A stretch of DNA of 64,000 nucleotides from Halorientalis sp. LT38. Its GTDB lineage: Archaea; Halobacteriota; Halobacteria; Halobacteriales; Haloarculaceae. The stretch is taken from NCBI RefSeq assembly GCF_037031225.1, contig NZ_JAYEZN010000001.1, forward strand, positions 620,001 to 684,000, written 5' to 3'. The notes below the pieces were generated by a model. That model had not been told where the DNA came from. It worked only from the letters and a program-made list of their open reading frames with translations, and ran no database searches. The position numbers and the translations under genes were made by a program. Shown here in pieces: positions 46,059-54,521 of this stretch (its first letter is position 1; every line of letters starts with the position of its first letter).

Positions 46059-46428
46059 CGGTACGCACCTCCCTGAGGACGTCCGCCTCGAGGGTCCCGT
46101 ACTCGTCGTAGATCCGGACGATCAGCCCCAGCGCGACGGCCGTCAGGCTGACGCCGACGACGATGGCGGTCAGGATCAGGACGTGGGGCAGCGGACTGAC
46201 GTAGGGGCCGGCGTGTTCGAGCACCGGGTTGGCCGCGCCGTCGACGTAGGCCGAGGTGATGAAGAAGAGGAAGATCCCGGTCTGGAAGACGTTCAGCCCG
46301 ATGACCTTCTTGACGAGGTTCGGACTGGCGATCATCACGTACGCGCCGATCCCCAGGAGGAGGAAGGTGCCGGCGTAGTAACTCCGGGTCGCCAGCAGGT
46401 CGACCGGCCCGGCGGCGAGGTCGATCAC
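46051..46428 (-). CDS. mrpC: Mrp/Mnh antiporter subunit C
   Basis: A 125-residue NuoK-like subunit: GIGAYVMIASPNLVKKVIGLNVFQTGIFLFFI (in parts), the mark of MrpC, then SPLPHVLILTAIVVGVSLTAVALGL. Three helices. GTG start at 46428 overlaps the mrpB stop in a GTGA junction, and the end overlaps mrpD. Length agrees with the family. Confidence 0.92.
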   Translation of the reverse strand: MIDLAAGPVDLLATRSYYAGTFLLLGIGAYVMIASPNLVKKVIGLNVFQTGIFLFFITSAYVDGAANPVLEHAGPYVSPLPHVLILTAIVVGVSLTAVALGLIVRIYDEYGTLEADVLREVRTDE

Positions 46429-46940
46429 AGCAGCCCACCTCCCTCCTCGTCGCGGTCGCGCCCGTCGGACACCCCGGCGGCGATGCCGAAGAAGAGGCCG
46501 GCGACGATGCCGGAGACGATGACCCCGATGGCGAGTTCGACGAGTTCGATCCCGTACTTGCTGGCGTGGGAGATCGGGACCGCATCGTAGTCCAGGAAGC
46601 CGCCGCCGTAGGCGACCGTCACCATCCCGACGACGAGGAAGGTGGCGACCCCCACGCCGACGATGGCGACGAGGCGCTCGGGGTGGACCCAGTCGCGGGT
46701 CGACTCGACGCCGAAGGCGACCGCCAGCATCAGGATGACGGTACTGACGATGACGCCGCCCTGGAAGCCGCCACCGGCCGAGTCCGCGCCGTGGAACATG
46801 ATGAACAGCCCGAACGTGAACACGAAGGGCGCGACCACCCGAACGGTGGCCATGATGATCGGGCTCTCGACGTAGACCGATCGGGCCACGCCGGCCGCTT
46901 CTTCGGCAGCGGCCTCGGCGTCGGCGTCGTCGGCGCTCAT
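46425..46940 (-). CDS. mrpB: Mrp/Mnh antiporter subunit B (MrpB-like)
   Basis: A 171-residue protein. A charged N-terminus of about 27 residues is followed by four helices with the MrpB core VVAPFVFTFGLFIMFHGADSAGGGFQGGVIV (in parts), and ends with a short acidic Gly-rich tail. ATG at 46940 overlaps the stop of the preceding DUF4040 subunit; the stop overlaps mrpC. Confidence 0.92.
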   Translation of the reverse strand: MSADDADAEAAAEEAAGVARSVYVESPIIMATVRVVAPFVFTFGLFIMFHGADSAGGGFQGGVIVSTVILMLAVAFGVESTRDWVHPERLVAIVGVGVATFLVVGMVTVAYGGGFLDYDAVPISHASKYGIELVELAIGVIVSGIVAGLFFGIAAGVSDGRDRDEEGGGLL

Positions 46941-47473
46941 GCGAACACCTCCCGCCCGAGGACGACGAGCAGGCCGACCCCGGCCGCGAAGACGACGACG
47001 GCCTCGCCCAGCGTGTCGAATCCACGGTAGGCCGCGAGCACCGCCGTCACGGCGTTTTTGACCTCGGTCTCCTCGTAGGCGTTGTCGAGGTAGTAGTTCG
47101 TGACCTCGGAGGTCGCGACCGCGGTGTCCTCGGCGCCGACCGGTGGGAGCGCGCCCAGCGTCGTGGCGAGCACGCCGACCAGCAACACGGCGACGAGCAG
47201 CCCCTTCGGGTCGAGCGGTTCGAGGATCGCCTCGCCCGGCGGCCGGACGGTCTTGGCGATCGTCAACAGGAAGAGGACGGTGGTCACGCCGGCGCCGACG
47301 GCCGCCTCCGTCAGGCCCACGTCGGGCGCCTGCAGGAGCACCCAGATGATCGCGATGCCGAGGCTGTAGGCGGCGAAGGCGATGATCGCCGCCAGCACGT
47401 CCCGCAGGATCGCGGTCGCGACGGCGCAGGCCAGCACGAGCGCGAGCAGGACGAGCGGGAGTGGGTCGATCAC
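46937..47473 (-). CDS. mrpA-C: Mrp subunit: MrpA C-terminal region (DUF4040/MbhD plus MbhE-like)
   Basis: A 178-residue protein corresponding to the C-terminal part of bacterial MrpA split off as its own gene. Residues 1-78 are the DUF4040/MbhD unit (LQAPDVGLTEAAVGAGVTTVLFLLTIAKT, in parts), and residues 88-175 the MbhE-like unit (VTAVLAAYRGFDTLGEAVVVF). The middle is an outer loop (AVATSEVTNYYLDNAYEETEVK, shortened). It overlaps mrpG upstream and mrpB downstream by a few bases. Confidence 0.9.
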   Translation of the reverse strand: MIDPLPLVLLALVLACAVATAILRDVLAAIIAFAAYSLGIAIIWVLLQAPDVGLTEAAVGAGVTTVLFLLTIAKTVRPPGEAILEPLDPKGLLVAVLLVGVLATTLGALPPVGAEDTAVATSEVTNYYLDNAYEETEVKNAVTAVLAAYRGFDTLGEAVVVFAAGVGLLVVLGREVFA

Positions 47474-47793
47474 CGGTCCTCACCCCCGTCGTCGGCGGTC
47501 CAGGGCTCGATGCCCTGATCGTCGGCTGCGCGGGCGATGGCGTGGGCGGCCGTCGGGTTCGTGATGAACAGGAAGGCGAGCAGGAGTGCCGTCTTGATCG
47601 TCGGCAGTCCCGAGCCGAAGACGAGGGCGGCGGCGGCCAGGGTCAGCCCGGCCCCGAGCGTGTCCGTCTTCGACGCCGCGTGTGTGCGCGTGTAGATGTC
47701 GGGTAGTCGGAGTAGCCCGACGACCGCGACGAGCGCGAAGAAGATGCCGCCGATCAGCAGGGCGAGCACGCCGGCCTCGTAGAGCGAGACCAT
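47470..47793 (-). CDS. mrpG: Mrp/Mnh antiporter subunit G
   Basis: A 107-residue protein with three helices and the MrpG signature VGLLRLPDIYTRTHAASKTDTLGAGL (in parts), then LLLAFLFITNPTAAHAIARAA. Its start directly follows the mrpF stop and its stop overlaps the next gene. Length is normal. Confidence 0.95.
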   Translation of the reverse strand: MVSLYEAGVLALLIGGIFFALVAVVGLLRLPDIYTRTHAASKTDTLGAGLTLAAAALVFGSGLPTIKTALLLAFLFITNPTAAHAIARAADDQGIEPWTADDGGEDR

Positions 47794-48069
47794 CTACATC
47801 ACACCCCCGCGTTCGACGGTGAACTTCGAGATGGCGATGCTCATCAGGAAGTTCAACAGCGCATAGACCAGCGCGATGTCGAGGTAACCGGGGGCGTCGA
47901 AGGCCGCGGCGAGCAAGGCGATGACGACCACCGTGTTCGTCCCGACCACGTTGGCCGCGACGACCCGGTCCTGCATCGTCGGGCCGCGAACGATCCGGTA
48001 GACGATGACGATCGAGAGGAGGACGAACGCGCCCGCGGCCGCGAGCATCGCGTCGGTCAGGAGCGTCAC
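47794..48069 (-). CDS. mrpF: Mrp/Mnh antiporter subunit F
   Basis: A 91-residue, three-helix protein with the MrpF pattern YRIVRGPTMQDRVVAANVVGTNTVVVIALLA (in parts) and DIALVYALLNFLMSIAISKF. The start overlaps the mrpE stop by an ATGA junction. Length is normal for MrpF. Confidence 0.95.
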   Translation of the reverse strand: MTLLTDAMLAAAGAFVLLSIVIVYRIVRGPTMQDRVVAANVVGTNTVVVIALLAAAFDAPGYLDIALVYALLNFLMSIAISKFTVERGGVM

Positions 48070-49085
48070 GACTCCTCACCTCCGTCGTCGCCGCGCTCGC
48101 GAGGACCGGGTGCCCTCGCGGCCGAGCGGCCGTAGAAGACGAACCGGACCGCGCGTTCGAGGCCGCCGTCGAGGAGGTCCTCGCGCGCGCCTTCGGTGAG
48201 CGTGTGGACGGTGAAGTGCTGTCGGGTCACGTCCACCGACAGCGTCCCCGGCGTGAGCGTGATGCTGTTGGCCAGCGTCGTCACGGAGAGCTCCGACCAG
48301 ACAGCGGCGTCGAACTCCACCATCTTTGGATCGATCGGGAGGCTGGGGTGGAGGACGACGTACGCGATGTCCAGATTCGCCACGACGATCTCCTTGAGGA
48401 GGTAGGGGGTAAACAGGAGCATCCGACCGACGCGGGCGAACAGCCGGCCGGGCTGGACAGGGCCAGTCAACGAGACTCGCCACAGCACCGTGGCCACGAT
48501 GCCGGCACTGATCGCGCCGGTCACGAGGTCGAACGTCGACAGCGAGCCGCCGACGAGCAGGTAGAAACCGTAGGAGAGTCCGGCCAGCAGGACGAACTGA
48601 CCCAGTCCGGTGCGGCGGACGAGCCGTGCGCGGCGCGTCCCGCGCTCGACGGGTGCCACTTCCACTGTTATCCCCGATCGCCGGAGTTCGCTCTCCAGTG
48701 ACGGGAGCAAGGGCGTGCCCCCGCCGGGGTCGAACTCGGGATCGAGCAGGACCGAGTCGATCCCGTGCTCGGTCGTGTACTCGTCGAACAATTCGACGTA
48801 GTCGCCGGGGCTGAACAGGTAGACGTCCGTCCCGATCAGCGCGGTCTCGACCGCGAGCTCGTCGTCGTCGCCGAGATCCTCGTCGGCCCAGACCGCGACC
48901 CGTTCGAGTAGTTCCTGTGCCGGTTCCGCCGACGCCGCGCCGGTGACGCGACGCGTGGCGGGGTAGACGAAGTGGATCGCGTCGTAGCGGTCCTCGCCCT
49001 CGACGGCGTCGCGAACGGCGTACGCGACCGTTTGCCGGAGGGTCTGGGAATCGCTGACGGGGACGAGCAACCGCTCGCCCGTCAC
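48066..49085 (-). CDS. mrpE: Mrp/Mnh antiporter subunit E with N-terminal UspA-like domain
   Basis: A 339-residue protein, roughly twice the usual MrpE. Residues 1-140 resemble a universal stress protein domain: LLVPVSDSQTLRQTVAYAVRDA, DAIHFVYPA, and a later LLDPEFDPGGGTPLLPSLES. Residues about 165-320 are MrpE: LLLFTPYLLKEIVVANLDIAYVVLHPSL (in parts) and LANSITLTPGTLSVDV. It is the first gene of the operon. I start at GTG 49085. The UspA-like half lacks an obvious GxxG-type ATP loop, so nucleotide binding is uncertain. Confidence 0.87.
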   Translation of the reverse strand: MTGERLLVPVSDSQTLRQTVAYAVRDAVEGEDRYDAIHFVYPATRRVTGAASAEPAQELLERVAVWADEDLGDDDELAVETALIGTDVYLFSPGDYVELFDEYTTEHGIDSVLLDPEFDPGGGTPLLPSLESELRRSGITVEVAPVERGTRRARLVRRTGLGQFVLLAGLSYGFYLLVGGSLSTFDLVTGAISAGIVATVLWRVSLTGPVQPGRLFARVGRMLLFTPYLLKEIVVANLDIAYVVLHPSLPIDPKMVEFDAAVWSELSVTTLANSITLTPGTLSVDVTRQHFTVHTLTEGAREDLLDGGLERAVRFVFYGRSAARAPGPRERGDDGGEES

Positions 49086-49562
49086 GATGACCCTCCTGCC
49101 GTCGCGGGCCGCCGGACCGTCGATCGGCCGCCGACAGCCGTTAGGTAGCTGACAGCAGTCACTGTTGTCGTTCGCCTCATGGGAACTCCGAATCAAAGCC
49201 ATTGTGTTTTCCACCCGCCGGCCGCCGGCTCCTGGACCACGACCGAGCACCCCGACCGGCCCTCGATCACCCCGACCAGCCGTGCATACCAGTGTCATGA
49301 TATATTATCGCGTGGTGTGCGACCCCGTGAGACAGCGGCGCAGAGTGAATTCGAAAACCGAGCGACGACACGGCGATAGTTCCGCGGAAGGCCGGGCTTA
49401 CGCAGGTGTAAACGGACGTTAAAATAGTGCGAGCCTTTATGTAAAGCCACCGCCTTGTCAGACAGTAAGCACGCCCGCTCGGCAGTGGAGCGGCGTCCAA
49501 TCGGGCCACCCGGTCCGGTCGGGACGGCCCACGTGACGGGCGTGTCCCCACCCACCCCAACA
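49086..49562. promoter_or_regulatory. Non-coding region between the Mrp operon and the pilin array
   Basis: 477 bases without a credible gene in either direction. It holds promoters for both sides. Facing the pilin, GAGCCTTTATGTAAAG (about 49430-49445) is the best TATA candidate, leaving a leader of about 95 bases. A second AT-rich run, GTCATGATATATTATCG, is near 49294-49310. For the Mrp operon no single box stands out. Between the two, sequence is GC-rich without repeats. Confidence 0.45.
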
Positions 49563-50081
49563 ATGCAACTGAAACAGTTACTCTCGGACGACGACGCGGT
49601 CAGCCCGGTCATCGGCGTGATCCTGATGGTCGCCATTACCGTCATCCTGGCCGCGGTCATCGCGACGTTCGTGCTCGGGCTCGGCGAACAGGTCAGCACC
49701 ACCGCACCGCAAGCGAGTTTCAGCTTCCAGTTTGAGGAGGACTCAGGCAACGACTACGGGACGCTAACCGCAACTCACGACGGCGGTGACTCCATCAAGG
49801 CGACGGAGCTGTACTTCCGTGGAAACTCGGGAGCGAACAGCGGCGATTCCGACTACAATTTCAACGATCTCTGGTCTGACGTGATAGCCGGAAGTTCAGG
49901 ATACGGGCAAACGACTGACGGTACCGCCAGCGGATCGATTGGTAGTACCAGCGGAGTTACTGGTGGTGACTACGCGGAAATCGAACAGATGGGGACGGAC
50001 GGTCAGGTCCGACTCATCTACGAGGCCTCGCAGGGCGACTCCTCTGCGACGATCAGCACCTGGGAAGGCCCCGACGCGTAG
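49563..50081 (+). CDS. Type IV pilin 1 (archaeal PilA-like)
   Basis: A 172-residue pilin-like protein. A basic-acidic leader ([19 protein letters not shown]) precedes the hydrophobic stretch [20 protein letters not shown], the archaeal type IV pilin N-domain. Cleavage by prepilin peptidase would occur near the DDDAVSP border. The remaining 130 residues are Gly/Ser/Asp-rich and beta-type, with the motif YGTLTATHDGGDSIKATELYFRGN (in parts). I use ATG 49563, as any longer start would disrupt the leader. First of four paralogues; it lacks the SQQ(Q/S)TPQASFSWD stretch shared by the next three. Confidence 0.9.
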   Translation: MQLKQLLSDDDAVSPVIGVILMVAITVILAAVIATFVLGLGEQVSTTAPQASFSFQFEEDSGNDYGTLTATHDGGDSIKATELYFRGNSGANSGDSDYNFNDLWSDVIAGSSGYGQTTDGTASGSIGSTSGVTGGDYAEIEQMGTDGQVRLIYEASQGDSSATISTWEGPDA

Positions 50082-50199
50082 ATCCCCTCTCGATTTTCTT
50101 TCCGTCTCAATCTGCGATTACAGCCTCTCGTCTGGTTGTTTCGAACAGGTTTTCGTCTCCCGTTTGCAGTGTTAATTACTCGTTTATTCGAGTCAAAAT

Positions 50200-50210
50200 A
50201 GATAAGTGCG
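50200..50210 (+). promoter_or_regulatory. TATA element of pilin 2
   Basis: AGATAAGTGCG lies about 27 bases ahead of the ATG at 50232. It resembles the ATAAGT element of pilins 3 and 4. Confidence 0.5.
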
Positions 50211-50231
50211 GGTTGGGCTAACACGCCCGAC

Positions 50232-50723
50232 ATGCAGATTCGCAAACTGCTACACGACGACGACGCGGTCAGCCCGGTCATCGGGGTCATCCTGATGGTC
50301 GCGATCACGGTCATCCTGGCCGCCGTCATCGCATCGTTCGTGCTCGGATTGGGCGGGAGCCAGCAACAGACGCCCCAGGCGTCGTTCTCCTGGGACTTCG
50401 AGCAGAAGAACGCGAGTTCGAGCTACGTCCAAGTTGGTCACGACGGCGGGGACACCATCCGACATGACGAGTTGATTTTCAGGGGAACCGGTTTCAACAA
50501 CTCTATCGACGACAGTGAGGATCACGTCCTCAGTAAGAATTCGGGCGGTCACGAGTGGCCCGGCACTGCAACGAGCGGCATGATAGGAAGTACATCGGCA
50601 GTCACTGGTGGCGACTTCGTTAAGGTCGGTGCCACAAGCGAATTCGAGATCTCGCTGATCTGGGAACCCGAAGAAGGGGACACGTCCGCAACGCTGGCGG
50701 AAGAATCCGGTCCGGACGCCTGA
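50232..50723 (+). CDS. Type IV pilin 2 (archaeal PilA-like)
   Basis: A 163-residue pilin. [20 protein letters not shown] is followed by [22 protein letters not shown], nearly identical to the other copies. The exposed part starts [12 protein letters not shown] and has VQVGHDGGDTIRHDELIFRGTGF, then a variable middle, and ends [23 protein letters not shown] (in parts). It is separately transcribed, having its own TATA box 27 bases upstream. Likely to be assembled in a surface pilus for adhesion or biofilm. Confidence 0.9.
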   Translation: MQIRKLLHDDDAVSPVIGVILMVAITVILAAVIASFVLGLGGSQQQTPQASFSWDFEQKNASSSYVQVGHDGGDTIRHDELIFRGTGFNNSIDDSEDHVLSKNSGGHEWPGTATSGMIGSTSAVTGGDFVKVGATSEFEISLIWEPEEGDTSATLAEESGPDA

Positions 50724-50834
50724 CGACCGGACCTCCTGTTCGGTAACGCTTCCTTAACGGTCGTACGCAACCAGGGATTTCATCCCAGTTTTCTAACCGT
50801 AATTTCGGGTATTTGCCCGTCGAGTTGACCCGAA

Positions 50835-50847
50835 TGTATAAGTTAAG
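50835..50847 (+). promoter_or_regulatory. Promoter element of pilin 3 (repeated at pilin 4)
   Basis: TGTATAAGTTAAG precedes ATG 50868 by about 27 bases. The surrounding block from TTGACCCGAA (50825) to the ATG is nearly the same as the block from 51478 upstream of pilin 4, including AACAGGTG.G.CATG. Confidence 0.6.
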
Positions 50848-50867
50848 CACCAAGTAACAGGTGTGAC

Positions 50868-51371
50868 ATGCAGGTTCGCAAACTGCTACACGACGACGAC
50901 GCGGTGAGTCCGGTCATCGGGGTCATCCTGATGGTCGCAATCACGGTCATCCTGGCAGCGGTGATCGCATCGTTCGTGCTGGGACTCGGTGGAAGCCAGC
51001 AATCGACGCCACAAGCGTCCTTCAGTTGGGACTACACCGATGAGGGGGGCGATGACGAATATGGGATCGTCGAGGTCGGTCACGATGGAGGAGACTCTAT
51101 CAAAAGCAGTGAGCTGATTTTCCGTGGAAGCGGATTCGTTGCAACGGGTACCGTCACTGGGTATACCCCCGACGGTGACGAAGTTACGAGTGCAAATTCG
51201 CAGTGGCCGGATGCCTACACCTCCGGCGACATCGGGGGAGAGAGCGCAGTTGTCGGTGGCGACGAAGCCCTAATCGCTACGGAAGACAACTTCGAGATCT
51301 CGCTCGTTTGGGAGCCCGAAGAGGGCGACACCTCAGCCACGCTCTCGGAAGAGACCGGCCCGAACGCGTAA
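50868..51371 (+). CDS. Type IV pilin 3 (archaeal PilA-like)
   Basis: A 167-residue pilin, closest to pilin 4 over the first 50 residues and at the end. The hydrophobic N-domain is [20 protein letters not shown] and on. The exposed part shows [40 protein letters not shown] and the C-terminal [23 protein letters not shown] (in parts). The middle (residues about 90-130) is unlike the others. Transcribed from its own promoter, which is repeated at pilin 4. Confidence 0.9.
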   Translation: MQVRKLLHDDDAVSPVIGVILMVAITVILAAVIASFVLGLGGSQQSTPQASFSWDYTDEGGDDEYGIVEVGHDGGDSIKSSELIFRGSGFVATGTVTGYTPDGDEVTSANSQWPDAYTSGDIGGESAVVGGDEALIATEDNFEISLVWEPEEGDTSATLSEETGPNA

Positions 51372-51487
51372 TCCGCGATTACTTCCGTTTTTTGCCGTAA
51401 TGCCTGGTTAACCACTGCCAGGTAGGACCCATTATTTCGACTTTCGCTCACCTGAAATACCCACATCGGCCACCAAATTGACCCGAA

Positions 51488-51500
51488 CGCATAAGTAAAG
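51488..51500 (+). promoter_or_regulatory. Promoter element of pilin 4
   Basis: CGCATAAGTAAAG precedes ATG 51521 by about 27 bases, within a block copied from, or into, the pilin 3 promoter. Confidence 0.6.
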
Positions 51501-51520
51501 CAGTAAATAACAGGTGAGTC

Positions 51521-52024
51521 ATGCAGGTGCGCAAACTGCTTAACGACGACGACGCGGTGAGTCCGGTCATCGGAGTCATTCTGATGGTCGCAATTACGGT
51601 CATCCTGGCCGCAGTGATCGCATCGTTCGTGCTGGGACTCGGTGGAAGCCAACAGCAGACCCCACAGGCATCGTTCTCCTGGGATTACACCCAAACCGAC
51701 GACGGTAACGACCGGGGATACGCAGATGTATCCCACGATGGCGGTGACACGATCCAGACCTCGGAACTCATTTTCCGTGGTGACGGGTTCCAGGCCGCGG
51801 GTGACGTTGCAAATGCCGACAGTTCAGATATTCAAGTGGAAAGTGCCGGTGAAACTTGGCCGAATGCACAGGCAAGCGGCCAGTCTGGTGGCTCCACTGC
51901 TGTCGTCGGCGGTGACTCGGTGGGTATCGGTGCAGATAGCGACTACGAATTCACCCTCGTCTGGGAGCCCGAAGAGGGCGACACGTCGGCGACGCTCTCG
52001 GAAGAGACCGGCCCCGACGCGTAA
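51521..52024 (+). CDS. Type IV pilin 4 (archaeal PilA-like)
   Basis: A 167-residue pilin with [20 protein letters not shown], then the shared hydrophobic helix. Exposed part: [39 protein letters not shown], a variable Ser/Gly/Asp-rich middle, and the C-terminal [22 protein letters not shown] (in part). The last 20 residues are nearly constant in pilins 2-4 while the centre varies, as expected of surface-exposed loops. No prepilin peptidase or pilus ATPase gene is in the window. Confidence 0.9.
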   Translation: MQVRKLLNDDDAVSPVIGVILMVAITVILAAVIASFVLGLGGSQQQTPQASFSWDYTQTDDGNDRGYADVSHDGGDTIQTSELIFRGDGFQAAGDVANADSSDIQVESAGETWPNAQASGQSGGSTAVVGGDSVGIGADSDYEFTLVWEPEEGDTSATLSEETGPDA

Positions 52025-52127
52025 CGACCGCGACCAATTTTCCGTTTTATCACGCCGACCAGCGACGGCCATCGAAACGCCACACGCGCGCCAGGTTTAT
52101 GCACCCCTTACACCTCTCGATTGATAG

Positions 52128-52610
52128 ATGACTCTGGGTTCGTGGGCACCGTCGGTGGCGGTGGCGCTGATCCTGCTCGGCACGCTGGCTTCCGGCCCGC
52201 TGGCCATCGCGTCCGATCGCAACGAGCGCGTCGACGGCGTGGGATCCGGTTCGATCACCGTCGAGGACGTGACGCTCCCCGAAACCGTCGCGCTCCGCCA
52301 GGGCCGCTACGGCGAGGACAGTTACTACGTGGACGTCCCCGACGCGCACGTGCAGATCGCCGCGCTGGAGGGGCGACCGGTCCTGACCTACAAGCTGGCG
52401 ATTCCCGAACTCAGCTACACCCGAGAGTCCGCGTTCTTCCTCGGGCCGGAGACGGGCTCAAAGATGACCCTCTCGCTCCAGCGCGATCAACTCCCGCCCG
52501 AGGAGGTCACCAACGACTCCTACGCGGGCGAGTTGCGCGTGGTCGACCGGACCGGTGACGAGTCGCGCGTGCTCGCGAACCAGACCGTCACCGTGGAGGT
52601 AAAGCGGTGA
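52128..52610 (+). CDS. Secreted or membrane-anchored beta-rich protein
   Basis: A 160-residue protein starting with a signal-like hydrophobic segment (LGSWAPSVAVALILLGTLAS, residues 3-22). The mature part is all-beta in pattern: GSITVEDVTLPETVALRQGRYGEDSYYVDVPDAHVQIAALEGRP (in parts). No catalytic motif is seen. It is preceded by a GGTTTATGCACC TATA box about 30 bases from the ATG. Its stop overlaps the GTG of the PMT-like gene, so the two work together. Function unknown. Confidence 0.72.
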   Translation: MTLGSWAPSVAVALILLGTLASGPLAIASDRNERVDGVGSGSITVEDVTLPETVALRQGRYGEDSYYVDVPDAHVQIAALEGRPVLTYKLAIPELSYTRESAFFLGPETGSKMTLSLQRDQLPPEEVTNDSYAGELRVVDRTGDESRVLANQTVTVEVKR

Positions 52611-54484
52611 GCGCCGTCGAATCGGTGGTCCCCGAGCGCGTGCGCGTCCGAAGCCGGGAAGTGGGAACCGGACTCTGGCGGCTGCTGTTCGGCGACCGCC
52701 GCGGGCTGGCGCTCTTTCTGGGTGGGCTCTGCTTCTTCGGGCTCTACTGGCGGCTTGGCATCTACATCACCGACGGGAGCGCCATCGCGAACACCCTCGT
52801 CAACGTGGCCGAGGGCCGGGTCGTCCTGACCGAGGTCCCGTTCGGCAGCGGGCTGGAGGCGCCGGGAACCTACGTCGGGAATCGCGGTCCCGTCGGCCGC
52901 AACTACGGCATCGTCGTCCTCGCCGTGCCGGTGTTCTACGCGCTGGAGGGACTCGCGGCGGTGCTCGACCTCGGCGTGGTCCTCGTCGGCGCCTGGGCGC
53001 TGACGCTGGTCGGCACCGCGACGGCGGTCGGTCGAATAGTCGACCGCGAGTGGCTCGTCGTCGGCGGGAGCGTCCTGGCCGTCGTGGCCTTCCTCGCGAA
53101 CGCGGCGCTGGCGACCCCCGTTTCGTCGGACCTCCACCCGGTGATCGCCCTCCAGATCGTCGGCATGGTCGCCGCCGCGCTGACCGGCGTGTTCTGCTAC
53201 CGGCTGGTGGCCCGACTCCACGACCGGCGCCTCGGCGTCGCCGCCGGTGCAGCGGTCCTGCTGGCCACGCCGGTCGCCTTCTGGGCCGCGCTGCTGAAGC
53301 GCCACTCGGTCACCGTGCTCCTGGTCACCGCGACGCTGTACGCGCTGGCCCGCAGCCGGACCGCCGAAGGGGCCGCCGAGACTCGCCGATTCCGCGCGCT
53401 GGCGTACGCCCCGGTCGGCCTGCTGGCGTGGGTCCACGCCGCGGAAGCCCTGCTCCTCTTCCTCCCGCTGGTCGCGGTCGACGTCGCCACGGCGGAGGGC
53501 AACGACCCGCGAACGCTGGCCGTGATCGGCGGGGTCTTCCTCGTCTCGCTGGTCCCCTTCTTCCTGACGAACGTGCTGGTCTCCGGCAATCCCGTCCGCC
53601 CGCCGCGGATGCTGCCGGCCTACGGCACCGCGGAAGGACTGGACCTGAGTGGGGGTGGTGGCGGGGGCGGGGGAATCGGCGCGCTCGTGCAATCGATCCC
53701 CCTGGCCGGTGGCTTGCTCCGGATCGTCAGCCGGTTCACGTCGCTGCTGGGCGAGGGAGCGGTCGTCGCGCTCACGGAGCCGGGACGGCTGTTCCGGACC
53801 TTCCTCCGCGGTGGGTACATCCCCGCGGTCGCCTCGGAAGACGGGTTCCAGGCGATCCGACTCACCGTCATCGAGTCGGCACCGCTGCTCGGTGGACTCG
53901 CAGCGGGCCCCCTCGCCGCTGGCCACTGGCTCCGCGGGCGCGACGCGTCGGCCGTCCGGGCACACCTTCGTTCCGCCGCGGGCGTCGTCGACGCCGTCGC
54001 GCTCGGCACGGGCCTGCTCTTCCTGTTCCTGTTCATCCCGCGCCTCCCGCTGCACGCGCAGGTGACGGTCCGCTACCTCCACCCGCTGTTCGTGCTGGGC
54101 GTCTACGGCCTCGTCAGGCTGCCCGTCGTCCGGCGCGCGGTGACGGCCCACTTGCGGACGACGGGGTGGGCCTACGCCGGCACGGTCCTGATCGGTGGCC
54201 AGCTCGTCGTCGTCGCGCTGGCGGTCCTCGATCCCGGACTGGGCGAGGCGGTCCAGTTCCACGCACTGCTCGCGCTCGCGGTGGCGGTCTGTCTCGCGGC
54301 GTGGACGATCGCCGGGACGCTCACGGCTGCGGTCCCCGACCGAGCGGGCGCGGTGCTCCTGGGCGCGGCGGCGGGCGTCGGGACGATCTTCCTCCTCCTC
54401 TCGGGAATCGAGTACTTCGCGTACGCGGGCGAGTTCGCGCTCCCGGTGGTCCGGCGGCTCTCGGCGGCGCTGCCGCTCGCGTGA
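52607..54484 (+). CDS. Multi-helix membrane protein, PMT/GT39-like
   Basis: A 625-residue integral membrane protein with about 13 helices. The first outer loop after TM1 has [26 protein letters not shown] (in parts) with an acidic residue as seen in GT-C glycosyltransferases, but the classic DE or DD motif is not clear. Later a Gly-rich insert ([14 protein letters not shown]) precedes a long loop. It is coupled to the secreted protein gene before it and follows the pilin array, so a role in modifying surface proteins is possible. This is inference; it may instead be an unrelated transporter-like protein. Confidence 0.65.
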   Translation: MSAVESVVPERVRVRSREVGTGLWRLLFGDRRGLALFLGGLCFFGLYWRLGIYITDGSAIANTLVNVAEGRVVLTEVPFGSGLEAPGTYVGNRGPVGRNYGIVVLAVPVFYALEGLAAVLDLGVVLVGAWALTLVGTATAVGRIVDREWLVVGGSVLAVVAFLANAALATPVSSDLHPVIALQIVGMVAAALTGVFCYRLVARLHDRRLGVAAGAAVLLATPVAFWAALLKRHSVTVLLVTATLYALARSRTAEGAAETRRFRALAYAPVGLLAWVHAAEALLLFLPLVAVDVATAEGNDPRTLAVIGGVFLVSLVPFFLTNVLVSGNPVRPPRMLPAYGTAEGLDLSGGGGGGGGIGALVQSIPLAGGLLRIVSRFTSLLGEGAVVALTEPGRLFRTFLRGGYIPAVASEDGFQAIRLTVIESAPLLGGLAAGPLAAGHWLRGRDASAVRAHLRSAAGVVDAVALGTGLLFLFLFIPRLPLHAQVTVRYLHPLFVLGVYGLVRLPVVRRAVTAHLRTTGWAYAGTVLIGGQLVVVALAVLDPGLGEAVQFHALLALAVAVCLAAWTIAGTLTAAVPDRAGAVLLGAAAGVGTIFLLLSGIEYFAYAGEFALPVVRRLSAALPLA

Positions 54485-54521
54485 CGGGCACCTTTTTACC
54501 GGTGGCACCGAATCGCGCGGC

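Noticed and set aside
49455-49562. Longer start of pilin 1
   Set aside because: It would place 36 residues ahead of the pilin leader, which must be short and near the N-terminus for prepilin peptidase.
49086-49562. Short open frames between the Mrp operon and the pilins
   Set aside because: They lack plausible starts, composition or family similarity; the region holds promoters instead.
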